Shown piece by piece: positions 41,498 through 50,343 of a DNA stretch of 64,000 bases. The DNA is taken from contig CAYTUV010000015.1 in assembly GCA_964441505.1 (NCBI GenBank), positions 24,142 to 88,141 of the forward strand, read 5' to 3'. The notes beneath the pieces were generated by a model that made no database searches, was not told the origin of the DNA, and saw only the letters and a list, made by a program, of their open reading frames with translations. Source of the DNA: Fen-1258 sp964441505 (GTDB lineage: Bacteria; Bacteroidota; Ignavibacteria; Ignavibacteriales; Melioribacteraceae). The position numbers were made by a program, and so were the translations under genes. Each line of letters opens with the position of its first letter. The stretch's first letter is position 1.

Positions 41498-41680
41498 ATG
41501 TCACTAAATAATAACAACACAATAGCAGAATTTATCGGATTTATCGCTTTCCTAATTTCTTTTGTCCAAGCGATAATAAATAACTACGCTTTTGGATTAG
41601 CACTAATGATTAGCGGTTGTGCTTATTTAGTTGTTGTTATCGTAGTAAATTATATTATCAATTTTTATGACCGGTATTAA
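41498..41680 (+). CDS. Two-TM holin-like protein, 60 residues
   Basis: Two membrane segments (FIGFIAFLISFVQAIINNY and LALMISGCAYLVVVIVVNYI) fill the protein. It overlaps the endolysin-like gene by 14 bases, so a holin or antiholin role is likely. Confidence 0.7.
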   Translation: MSLNNNNTIAEFIGFIAFLISFVQAIINNYAFGLALMISGCAYLVVVIVVNYIINFYDRY

Positions 41681-42233
41681 TAATCTTACCTATCTAAGTC
41701 AAAGAGATCCACGTTGGGCTAACACTAAAATTGGAAATAGTAATACTACTATTGGAAGATATGGTTGTGCCATTACTTGCCTATCAATGATTTCCCAATT
41801 TTTTGGTTGTTATCAATTACCCGATGAAATAGCTAAGAACGCTAAAAATTTTGAAGATGACAGTATTGTATGGATACAATTAAACTTCCCAAAGTTTTCT
41901 TTTAGGTGGAGAGAAGGGAGTTTATGGAATAACGCCGAAAATAAGATTGATATGGAAATGTTAAAATCTTATATGGCCGGAGAGTCAAACAAAAAGAATA
42001 CTGAGGATAGAGCTGTTATGCTAGAAGTCGCAAATCGTTCTCATTGGGTTTTAGCTTTATGGCCTACTTATGATGATGATATTTTAGCCATTGACCCTTG
42101 GACTGGAAAGACTTGCGAAGTATTAAAGACTTACGGAAATATTACAGGGGCTTCATTGTTCGTTAAGTGGACTGATAAAACTAAAGGGGCTTGGAGAGGT
42201 AAAATGTCACCAGTAGCCCCAGATTATTCTTAA
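41667..42233 (+). CDS. C39-like cysteine peptidase, probable endolysin
   Basis: The 188-residue protein begins with YLSQRDPRWANTKIG, and the nucleophile motif YGCAITCLSMIS lies near residue 31. The histidine is in NRSHWVLALWPTY (about 133) and the aspartate in LAIDPWTGK (about 147), the triad order of peptidase C39-like phage hydrolases. Cleavage of peptidoglycan peptides is inferred from its position directly after holin-like genes. Confidence 0.75.
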   Translation: MTGINNLTYLSQRDPRWANTKIGNSNTTIGRYGCAITCLSMISQFFGCYQLPDEIAKNAKNFEDDSIVWIQLNFPKFSFRWREGSLWNNAENKIDMEMLKSYMAGESNKKNTEDRAVMLEVANRSHWVLALWPTYDDDILAIDPWTGKTCEVLKTYGNITGASLFVKWTDKTKGAWRGKMSPVAPDYS

Positions 42234-42236
42234 CGT

Positions 42237-42262
42237 AGAGCCTCAAAAAGGCCTCAAATTCG
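42237..42262 (+). repeat. 26-bp intergenic repeat, copy 1
   Basis: AGAGCCTCAAAAAGGCCTCA and the following AATTCG match 52085-52110 with three differences. Both copies lie in gene-free spots, one before and one after the virion fibre genes. Confidence 0.5.
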
Positions 42263-42296
42263 CACGATAGGCTTAAAAACGCATAAATAGACATAT

Positions 42297-42962
42297 ATGA
42301 GCTTTAATTTAGTAAATCTTAGGTCGGACGCTAGATATCTAGTTTTCGGAAATAGCACTAATACTGAATACGCCGATACTGATTTAGACCGCAATATTAA
42401 TAGGTGGTATAACACTATCCTTTCTTGGATTTTGTCTGCTAACGGAGATTGGCAGGTCAATGGAGATTATGCCACTACTTCAATAGTCGCTTTACAAAGA
42501 GAATATATTTTACCGACTGACTTATTAAAACTGAATGAGGTTTATATTAAGTCAACAAGCACAGGTGATTATTTAAAGGCAACACAACGAGATTTATCGG
42601 CATTACAATACAATGAGGACTATAAACCGGCCACGCCGGAATTTGATGTTTTAGATAATTCTCTTTTCATCTATACACCGGAAGACGCAATCGGAGCAGT
42701 TACAGACGGATTAAAATTAGTCTATCAAAAAGATTTGACAGAATTATCAGGAACTCTAGCACCTAATTTATCCGAACCTTTCAAGAGAGGAATTTCAATC
42801 GGAGCCGCTTTAGATTATTGTATTGCTAATGAGGAAAATTCCAAAGCTAAAAGTCTAAAAGTTTTGTTAGATGAAATGGAAGTCAAATTAAAAGAATATT
42901 ATTCAACTAAATCAACTGCTAGAGAAGTGCGAATAATCTCAGCAGAAGAAAATTATATTTAA
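42297..42962 (+). CDS. Head-tail adaptor-like protein
   Basis: The 221-residue protein has the pattern of gp4/gp6-type adaptors: N-terminal RNINRWYNTILSWILSANGD, then YILPTDLLKLNEVYI, LKLVYQKDLTELS and the long helices SEPFKRGISIGAALDYCIAN. These adaptors sit under the portal ring in short- and long-tailed phages. Confidence 0.72.
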   Translation: MSFNLVNLRSDARYLVFGNSTNTEYADTDLDRNINRWYNTILSWILSANGDWQVNGDYATTSIVALQREYILPTDLLKLNEVYIKSTSTGDYLKATQRDLSALQYNEDYKPATPEFDVLDNSLFIYTPEDAIGAVTDGLKLVYQKDLTELSGTLAPNLSEPFKRGISIGAALDYCIANEENSKAKSLKVLLDEMEVKLKEYYSTKSTAREVRIISAEENYI

Positions 42963-42980
42963 TAACTAATTTATAAAATT

Positions 42981-43406
42981 ATGTCAGTAGCAATGACCAA
43001 GGTAGATAAGTTCGTTCTGAACTTAGGAAGCAAAATTTTCAATCTTGCCTCCGACCAACTAAAGGTAGCTTTAACTAACACAGCCCCAACCGCTTCAACT
43101 GTTAATCAGTATTCTGATTTAACCAGTCCTTTAGCGACAACTAATCTTTCAGGGGCAACTCCGTTTAATATAACCACAACGAGTTATACCCAAACAAGTG
43201 GAACTGCTAAATTAATTTTAGCTGATTTAACCCTAACAGCAACCGGAGCTGTCGGACCATTCCGGTATATTGTTCTTTATTCTGACACCGCAACGAATGA
43301 CGAGATTATTGGTTTTTATGATTACGGTAGCAGTGTAACTTTAGCGTCGGGCGATACTTTCACTATTGATTTTGACGCAAGCAATGGAGTATTAACTGTT
43401 GCTTAG
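42981..43406 (+). CDS. Small beta-rich virion protein, 141 residues
   Basis: KVDKFVLNLGSKIFNLASDQ, then LKVALTNTAPTASTV, and GPFRYIVLYSDTATNDEIIG are typical of a widespread small structural family in environmental phages of unknown position in the virion. It lies between the adaptor and a LamG fibre. Confidence 0.7.
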   Translation: MSVAMTKVDKFVLNLGSKIFNLASDQLKVALTNTAPTASTVNQYSDLTSPLATTNLSGATPFNITTTSYTQTSGTAKLILADLTLTATGAVGPFRYIVLYSDTATNDEIIGFYDYGSSVTLASGDTFTIDFDASNGVLTVA

Positions 43407-43428
43407 TTTTAGTAATAGAAATTAAAAT

Positions 43429-44853
43429 ATGGCCTTATCTGACAATCTAATCTCTTGGTGGAAACTAGACGAGTCGTCAGGTAATGCCTCCGATAGTGTT
43501 GGAAGTAATACATTAACAAATACTGGAGTGACATTCGCTTCCGCTAAAATAAATAATGGCGCTGTTTTTGACGGTGCTATCACTACTTATTTAGAAAAAA
43601 CAAATTTAACAGGAGTAACTTCTTTTTCCTTAAGTTTCTGGATTAATGTATCTACTTGGAATTCTGTCAATGCTATTATTGACCATCTTGCCGGTGCTAG
43701 CGGTTATCGCTTCTGGGGAGGGACTGCTTGGAGTGGATTATTATTAACAATGAACGGAACTAACTGGACGTATGCGTGGACTCCGACCACAGGCACTTGG
43801 TATCATTTTGTTTGGACATTTGATAGCGGAACTGCTTATTTATACCTAAATGGAAATACAACTCCAGTAGATACTAAAACTGGTTTAACATTAACAGATT
43901 TATCGACCACCACATTTGCGCTAGGAAATAGAGGAGCTCACGACCAAAGATTTACTGGCTTACTAGATGAAGTTGGTTATTGGTCAAGAGCAATCTCTAG
44001 TAGCGAAGTGGCCGAGTTATATAATTCCGGTTCCGGTCTTACTTATCCTTTCCCTATAGCCTATTCAATCGTAACTTCAGCGGTATCGTATGCTTTAACA
44101 GGGATAAATTTATTACTTGCTAAGGGCTGGAAACTAATTACAAGTGTTAGTGATTTTACCCTAACAGATATTAATATTTCACTTCATAAAGTAATTAATA
44201 TATTAACTGGAGTCGCTAGTTACACTTTAACCGGCATAAATATAAATGTCCTTAGACCAATTATAAATTTGGTGACCAGTGTAGTTGATTACACTCTAAC
44301 CGGAATAAGTATAGGTCTATATAAAGGCACGGGGATATTTGCGGAAGTTTCTAACTTCACTTTGACCGGAATAGACACAATATTTACTAGAGGAATAAAA
44401 TTAATTACCGAAGCCACTAATTATATTCTGACCGGAATTAACGCCCTGCTAATAAAATCACTTAATATTATTACGGAGGTTGTTGATTATACCTTAACAA
44501 TGATACCGGCAATATTTGTTAAAGCATTTATTTTTATTCTAGCTGTTGGAGAGTTTACTTTAACAGGGATAAATACCGCGTTTACAGTGAGTAGAAAAAT
44601 ATTTATTGAGTCGGTTGTATTTACTTTAACAGGAATAGATGTTTTATTATTAAGACCGATTAGAAATTTTGCGGTAGCAGTAAGCAATTATGTATTGTCT
44701 GGATATTCTATATCATTTAGCGGACGAGGAGATTGGACTTGGTTACGCCGGACAAAACCCACCACTTCATACACCTTAAGAACAAAGCCGACAACCGCAT
44801 ATTCTAACAGGGTAAAGCCCACCACTATTTGGACTAACAGAACAAAACCATAA
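43429..44853 (+). CDS. LamG-domain fibre with tandem hydrophobic repeats
   Basis: The 474-residue protein has an N-terminal LamG/concanavalin-like domain (residues about 10-205; ISWWKLDESSGNASDSVGSN, and WYHFVWTFDSGTAYLYLNGN). About ten repeats of roughly 30 residues follow, centred on the phrase YTLTGI preceded by a Val-Ser/Val-Val stretch. The tail is four RTKPTT-type repeats with a basic, Thr/Pro composition. A receptor-binding or adhesive fibre is likely; repeats could mediate trimerisation or length variation. Confidence 0.75.
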   Translation: MALSDNLISWWKLDESSGNASDSVGSNTLTNTGVTFASAKINNGAVFDGAITTYLEKTNLTGVTSFSLSFWINVSTWNSVNAIIDHLAGASGYRFWGGTAWSGLLLTMNGTNWTYAWTPTTGTWYHFVWTFDSGTAYLYLNGNTTPVDTKTGLTLTDLSTTTFALGNRGAHDQRFTGLLDEVGYWSRAISSSEVAELYNSGSGLTYPFPIAYSIVTSAVSYALTGINLLLAKGWKLITSVSDFTLTDINISLHKVINILTGVASYTLTGININVLRPIINLVTSVVDYTLTGISIGLYKGTGIFAEVSNFTLTGIDTIFTRGIKLITEATNYILTGINALLIKSLNIITEVVDYTLTMIPAIFVKAFIFILAVGEFTLTGINTAFTVSRKIFIESVVFTLTGIDVLLLRPIRNFAVAVSNYVLSGYSISFSGRGDWTWLRRTKPTTSYTLRTKPTTAYSNRVKPTTIWTNRTKP

Positions 44854-44891
44854 AAAACACCACCCTTGCGAGTGGCGTAAATAGAACGTAA

Positions 44892-45278
44892 CTATTTATT
44901 CAGTTGAGATAGCTTTAAGTCAAACAGTTCTTTAATCTTTGGAAACTTCTTACCGAAATTCTTATCAGTTACATATTGGACAAAATAATCAGCAACACTT
45001 TCTTGAAGTTTTAATTCGTCAGTCGGATAATCAGTTGAATAATAAAATTTAGGAGAGGGATATTTCGCAATTAATTCTTTCACTTCCTTGTCCTTCATAA
45101 ATAAAGCGTGTCCGGTTTCGTGATAAAGAGAAATATTCGGATCGCACCAATCAGATAAAGTCAGCGAGATTACTTTTTTAGATGAATAGTAAGTGCCACA
45201 CACACCAAGTTTGGGCGTATCAGTAAAGATAACCTGTAAACCGAGAGTTAAAATAATTGTAGAAATAGATAGCGTCAT
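44892..45278 (-). CDS. Exported zinc metallopeptidase-like protein (moron)
   Basis: This is the only minus-strand gene among the virion genes. The 128-residue product has an N-terminal hydrophobic signal (MTLSISTIILTLGLQVIF), the zinc motif SLYHETGHALFM near residue 50 and a downstream acidic residue in LQESVADYFVQY, matching HExxH...E zincins. Position and orientation suggest independent expression in the lysogen. The target is unknown. Confidence 0.72.
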   Translation of the reverse strand: MTLSISTIILTLGLQVIFTDTPKLGVCGTYYSSKKVISLTLSDWCDPNISLYHETGHALFMKDKEVKELIAKYPSPKFYYSTDYPTDELKLQESVADYFVQYVTDKNFGKKFPKIKELFDLKLSQLNK

Positions 45279-45315
45279 GTAAACATCTTAGCACACATAA
45301 ATTAATTTGTCAAGT

Positions 45316-46683
45316 ATGAAAATCCTAAAAATAGACCAATCAAATTTTCTTAAAGGAATGTCTTTATCAGACTATTCGGGCGATAAAGGTTTTTCTCCTT
45401 TGAGTAAAGGATTTGAAGTTGACAGGCGTTCAAGCCTTGGACTCTTAACACCGGCTAGAGCATTAACAGAATATTCAACTAATCTTAGCGGAAATATTAT
45501 TGCTAAAACTAAGTATAAAACTTCGGGCGGGTCTTTTAGTTACTACTCAATATCAAGCACCGGAAAAGTTTTTGAAACAATTGCGACCACAGCCGCCCAT
45601 ACGCTTAAAGACACTATTACAGGCAAAACATTCACAGCCGGCATTTCTTCGGCTTTAGTTTTTTTGAATGAATTATTTATTACTTCCACCGACGATATTT
45701 ATCGTGATGATTTTACTTTCGGAGTAAAAGATAAAACTTGGTGGACAGTTACAAAAAACAAAACCGCATTAACCGCCGGAGTGCCTCACAAACTTTTTGA
45801 TTTCAATGGCAAGATGTTTATCCTAAACGGAAATAAAATAGCCTCTTGGGATGGAACAACCGCAGTAGACGCAGCTCTTACTTTACCGACCGGCTGGATT
45901 ATTACAGACGCCGCTATTGATAACGATAAAATCTATCTAACCATTACTAAGAATGTAAATGACTATGCGTGGTTTAGTGAAACAAAAATCATTGTATGGA
46001 ATAGCTTCTCAACTATTACTTGGGATAGAGAGGTTAATGTATTTACCCCGGCTATTTCAGCCATAGTAAAGGCTGATCAAGGATTTATCTTTTGGGCAAG
46101 CCGAGATATGTATTTCTTTGACGGTTACAATTATCAATGGATTAGATATGTTGAGAGTTCCCCTAACTTTAACCAAGTAGAAACTTTTGGGGGTAATGTT
46201 TACTTTGTCGCTTCTAATGGAGTCGCTTCATATAACACACGCTTAAAGATTTATACTCACCCGCTTTATTACGCTAATACAATTCTAGCTATTGGTATTT
46301 GTTACCTGGATTATATAGATATATTCACAGACACAGCTAAGATGTATCGTGGAACGACTAACTCATACGCCGGTTCTACCTTTATTTCTAATTGGTATGA
46401 CCTTACTAATTCTAGGATTAGAAAAATAGTCTATGGGTTTTCAAGTGTCCTAGCGACTAATTCATCTTACTCAATTAATATACTAGACGAAACAACCGCC
46501 CCTATTTATACTAATACAATTTCTAAGTCCTTAGACGGAGCTAAAACTTTAGTCGTCAGGAATAATCTTAATATCAAATTGAGCTTAGCTCAATTACAGA
46601 TTACTTTTAGCAACGCCGCAAATTCCCCACTTCGTTTTATTCATATTTATTACGAACCATCAGAACAAAATGTTGGAAGATAA
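45316..46683 (+). CDS. Beta-propeller-like tail/stopper protein
   Basis: The ATG at 45316 is preferred over a TTG nine bases upstream. The 455-residue protein consists of repeated four-strand units (KMFILNGNKIASWDGTTAVD, FIFWASRDMYFFDGYNYQW), as in beta-propeller tail proteins of short-tailed phages (P22 gp10-like). It lies upstream of a fibre gene that it overlaps by 14 bases. Confidence 0.65.
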   Translation: MKILKIDQSNFLKGMSLSDYSGDKGFSPLSKGFEVDRRSSLGLLTPARALTEYSTNLSGNIIAKTKYKTSGGSFSYYSISSTGKVFETIATTAAHTLKDTITGKTFTAGISSALVFLNELFITSTDDIYRDDFTFGVKDKTWWTVTKNKTALTAGVPHKLFDFNGKMFILNGNKIASWDGTTAVDAALTLPTGWIITDAAIDNDKIYLTITKNVNDYAWFSETKIIVWNSFSTITWDREVNVFTPAISAIVKADQGFIFWASRDMYFFDGYNYQWIRYVESSPNFNQVETFGGNVYFVASNGVASYNTRLKIYTHPLYYANTILAIGICYLDYIDIFTDTAKMYRGTTNSYAGSTFISNWYDLTNSRIRKIVYGFSSVLATNSSYSINILDETTAPIYTNTISKSLDGAKTLVVRNNLNIKLSLAQLQITFSNAANSPLRFIHIYYEPSEQNVGR

Positions 46684-48250
46684 CGGACAACTAGACACTA
46701 CACAGAATATTGAAGATAATAAATTAGTAACCCCTACTAACATTAAAGTATTAGAGGGGATGTTTGAAGTTGTTGACGCAGTTCCCTCTTTCACGCCGAA
46801 AAACTTTTATGACAGCGTAAAAATATATAGTGGTAATGTTTACATTTTTAATTACAAGACAAGCACTTGGATTAATATTGGCAGTTTAGGATATACCGCT
46901 GAGAACGTAGCGAATAAAGACACAGACGGAACTTTAGCCGCTAACAGCGACACTAAATACCCCTCACAGAAAGCCATTAAGACGTATGTAGATTTAAGAG
47001 AGTTACTAGCTAACAAGGATACAGACGGAACACTTGCGGCCAATAGTGACACAAAATATCCTTCACAAAAAGCAGTCAAGACTTATGTTGACAGTAAAAA
47101 TACCGACTTAACAACCTTAGTAACTGGTGAAAGTATTACAAACGGAAATGCTGTTTGTATTAAACCGGCCTATGAGGATTTTATAGCCTCTGATGACGCT
47201 TATACTTATCAAGGTTCGGGCAACTCTAATTATGGAAATGAGGAAACATTACGCATAGGTCAAGACGGAAGCGGAAATGTTTATGAGGCATGGTTAAAAT
47301 GGAATATGGCCTCATTACCAGCACCAGAAATCATATTAAAAGCCGAGCTAATTATTAGTGAAAGAGTTTATACCGGCGGATCAGCGACTATAAATGTCCA
47401 GAGAGTAACCAGCGCGGATTGGGCGGAAGGAACAATTACTTTTAATAACAAGCCTTCTTTAACGGATGATATCGCTACACAATTTGGAATGCAGAAATCT
47501 TATGTTACTTCAGCGATAGGAACAAAAACTTTAGATATTACTCAGCTTGTCAGACAATGGAAAGGAGGGGCTATAAATAACTATGGCATTAATATATTCG
47601 GTTCTAACGGGGCAAGCACAGAATACGATTTAGACAGCTCCGAAACTACACTAGGCACAACATATAAACCAAGACTAAGAATTTATAAATCCAATGTCGC
47701 AGAAACCGGAGTATTTAAAGCAAACTGTAATAGCTATTTTCTTTCTAGGTGTATTGTCGGCATAGCACAAGCTAGTAAAAATATTTCCGAGAATTTATCT
47801 ATTCAATATAAAGGCAGAGTTACTAATCTTAATCTAAGCTCCGAAACAGCCGGAAAGGTTTATTTAGCAAACACCGCCGGAGGGGTTGTTACCTCTAGTA
47901 ATAGTTTAGAACGAATGATAACCCTTGGTAAAATTATCGCCGATGATGAATGTTTACTAGATATCCAAGACAGAGGGTTATTAATAGAAAAACTTTATAC
48001 AGCTATTTCATCTACTGGAGTAAAAAGATTTTACGCTCCCTCAGACGCAAGGTTCGCAAGAGTTTATTTTAATGTCGCAAGCAGTCAATCTTTCTATGTT
48101 GATGTTTACAGGGATAATGACGGATTAGATACCTTTAACTTTGGTAATTATGTTGTAGTATCCGGTAAGTGGTGGAACTTTACTTGGGGGTCTAACTACA
48201 TTGATGTTGAAAACTTATCTGAAATAACTAACATCTATTTCTATTCTTAG
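46670..48250 (+). CDS. Tail fibre with DNRLRE-like domain
   Basis: The 526-residue protein has two near-identical 32-residue repeats (NKDTDGTLAANSDTKYPSQK followed by A-IKTYVD or A-VKTYVD), found in fibre shafts. A DNRLRE-like beta domain follows (YEAWLKWNMASLPAPEIILK, then TLDITQLVRQWKGGAINNYG). The C-terminus is a further beta domain. It is likely a host-recognition fibre. Confidence 0.75.
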   Translation: MLEDNGQLDTTQNIEDNKLVTPTNIKVLEGMFEVVDAVPSFTPKNFYDSVKIYSGNVYIFNYKTSTWINIGSLGYTAENVANKDTDGTLAANSDTKYPSQKAIKTYVDLRELLANKDTDGTLAANSDTKYPSQKAVKTYVDSKNTDLTTLVTGESITNGNAVCIKPAYEDFIASDDAYTYQGSGNSNYGNEETLRIGQDGSGNVYEAWLKWNMASLPAPEIILKAELIISERVYTGGSATINVQRVTSADWAEGTITFNNKPSLTDDIATQFGMQKSYVTSAIGTKTLDITQLVRQWKGGAINNYGINIFGSNGASTEYDLDSSETTLGTTYKPRLRIYKSNVAETGVFKANCNSYFLSRCIVGIAQASKNISENLSIQYKGRVTNLNLSSETAGKVYLANTAGGVVTSSNSLERMITLGKIIADDECLLDIQDRGLLIEKLYTAISSTGVKRFYAPSDARFARVYFNVASSQSFYVDVYRDNDGLDTFNFGNYVVVSGKWWNFTWGSNYIDVENLSEITNIYFYS

Positions 48251-48259
48251 GTTCAATTA

Positions 48260-48268
48260 TGCTATAAT
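48260..48268 (+). promoter_or_regulatory. Extended -10 promoter of the internal-virion genes
   Basis: TGCTATAAT, eight bases before the ATG at 48276. The start codon would be close to the RNA start, so the mRNA would be near-leaderless. Confidence 0.5.
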
Positions 48269-48275
48269 AAAATAT

Positions 48276-50342
48276 ATGAGTAAGGCAACAATTTGGAATC
48301 CAAACACAGCAGAAAAAAAAGTTATAAATGTCGGAGAGGCTATTCCGACAGGTTTTAGTTTGTGGACTGGCGGAACTGCTAGCGGACAGCAAGCACAACA
48401 GGCCATTAAGACCGTAGCTAATCCCGCCCCTATTCCTACTAACCCGACTTCTAATACTATCAGCACCGGAATAAATAATTCTAACGTTGCCTCAAGTCTT
48501 CCTACATCAAATGATAGTGCGATGAAACTTTACGCTGATAACAGTTTAACTGACTCAACAAAACTTCAATCAGAACTACAAACCAACCTAGATAAGTTTA
48601 ACGCGCAAAGAATTGCAGATAATAAATCTCAACAGGAAGCAGAACAAGCAAATCTAAAAACCATTCAATCTCAAAAAGACAATCAGATTGCCGGATACGA
48701 TACTCAAATGAACCCATTGAAGGATAAAGCAGTTGGAATTTATGACTCAATGCTCAATTCTATTAAGGATACTAACTATTCAGACCTGACAAAAACAAAA
48801 TTAGAATTAACTAACGATATTGTCAGTTATTCCAAGATGATGAAAGAGGAATTAGATGCTAGTGCTTCTAATCCTGGTTTAGCTTCTGTATCTACCGGCA
48901 GAGCTAACGCTATTAAAGAAAACTACACTTCTAAAATCGCAGTCGCTCAAGCGGCTTCTTCTGCTATTGATGGTAACTTTAATCTAGCGTTTGACATAAT
49001 GGATAAGGGGGCTAATGCGATTCAGAACTTAACGACTGACAGAATAAACTTTATTAATACTGTTCAATCATTATTCAGCAGTAAAGAAACAGACTCAAGA
49101 AATAAAATACTTTCTCTTACTACCGCACAAAAAGATTTATTAGATAAAGCTAAGGAAGACGGACAGAAAAAGATTGATAACCTTCAAAAGAATAAGGACA
49201 CTATTACTGAATTATTTAAAACAAATCCAATAATTGCTTATAAGGCCGGTCTATCGTTAACGGATACACCAGAACAGTCAACTAAAAAGCTTAATGACTT
49301 GTATGTTAAGTATCCTCAATACACTCCTGATAACCAAGCCTTCATTAAGAAAGCAATGGAAAAATATTATGATGCCGGCATAACTCTTAATGATCCGATT
49401 GAAACTGTTAAGAGTAAGATACAAATGAGTAAGATTTTTGAAAAAGAAAACTCCGGTAAATTTACTCTAACCACAGATATAAATGGAAACAGTGTTGTAT
49501 TTGATTCCGCTTCTGGCAATGTATCTGATGGACAAATGAGAACTGATAGAAATAACAACCCGACAGCTATGACTACTGATGTAGCGAAGTCTTTAGGATT
49601 AGTTGAGGGAGTTGATTATGTGGTAGGTGATAAATTTCCAGGCGACTCAAATCTTTATACTGCTAAGTTATTAGGTAATCCAATAGATACAACCATTAAA
49701 GCCCTTAATACTGCTGCTAATGACCCAAACAAACAAGCGTTCTTTACCCAAAGCGGTCAACAGCGTTGGAATTATATAGGATTATCAGACAAGCAGTGGT
49801 TAGCAATGACTCCTGAACAAAAGAAAAATACTATTGCTCAAATGTATAAACAAGAAGGCGGTAGCGGTGTATTAGTCAATGGTAATAATCCTAATATTTC
49901 TTCAGTTACAAAAAAACCATTATCGGAAACAGAGAGAGTATCTCAAACCTATGCTAATAGATTAGAAGATTCTAATAATATTATAAATGATTTAGAAAAA
50001 AACTTTACCGGACAATGGGAAAAGCTAAATTGGCTTATTCCTGAATTTGCTAAAAGTGAGGATAGAAAAAAAATAGAACAGGCTGAAAGAAATTTTGTTA
50101 ATGCTGTTTTACGTAAAGAATCAGGGGCAGCAATTTCTGACTCAGAATTTGAAAGTGCTAAATCTCAATATTTTCCTCAAGCGGGAGATACTGAATCGGT
50201 GTTAGCACAAAAAAGATTAAATCGTCAGACCGCTGTTGATGGAATGAGATTGTCCGGTGGAATGTATCCTAGTAATAATACTTCTAGTATTTCAGATGAT
50301 AATGCTTATCAAGAATACTTAAAAATAACTTCTAAAAAATAA
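48276..50342 (+). CDS. Large helical internal-virion/ejection-like protein
   Basis: The 688-residue protein is mostly charged helix and low complexity (ADNKSQQEAEQANLKTIQSQ, with long Lys/Asp/Asn stretches). A NPNTAEKKVINVGEAIPTGF start, and LRKESGAAISDSEFESAKSQ near residue 610 resemble ejection or tape-like proteins of short-tailed phages. Function inferred from composition and position. Confidence 0.6.
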   Translation: MSKATIWNPNTAEKKVINVGEAIPTGFSLWTGGTASGQQAQQAIKTVANPAPIPTNPTSNTISTGINNSNVASSLPTSNDSAMKLYADNSLTDSTKLQSELQTNLDKFNAQRIADNKSQQEAEQANLKTIQSQKDNQIAGYDTQMNPLKDKAVGIYDSMLNSIKDTNYSDLTKTKLELTNDIVSYSKMMKEELDASASNPGLASVSTGRANAIKENYTSKIAVAQAASSAIDGNFNLAFDIMDKGANAIQNLTTDRINFINTVQSLFSSKETDSRNKILSLTTAQKDLLDKAKEDGQKKIDNLQKNKDTITELFKTNPIIAYKAGLSLTDTPEQSTKKLNDLYVKYPQYTPDNQAFIKKAMEKYYDAGITLNDPIETVKSKIQMSKIFEKENSGKFTLTTDINGNSVVFDSASGNVSDGQMRTDRNNNPTAMTTDVAKSLGLVEGVDYVVGDKFPGDSNLYTAKLLGNPIDTTIKALNTAANDPNKQAFFTQSGQQRWNYIGLSDKQWLAMTPEQKKNTIAQMYKQEGGSGVLVNGNNPNISSVTKKPLSETERVSQTYANRLEDSNNIINDLEKNFTGQWEKLNWLIPEFAKSEDRKKIEQAERNFVNAVLRKESGAAISDSEFESAKSQYFPQAGDTESVLAQKRLNRQTAVDGMRLSGGMYPSNNTSSISDDNAYQEYLKITSKK

Positions 50343-50343
50343 T

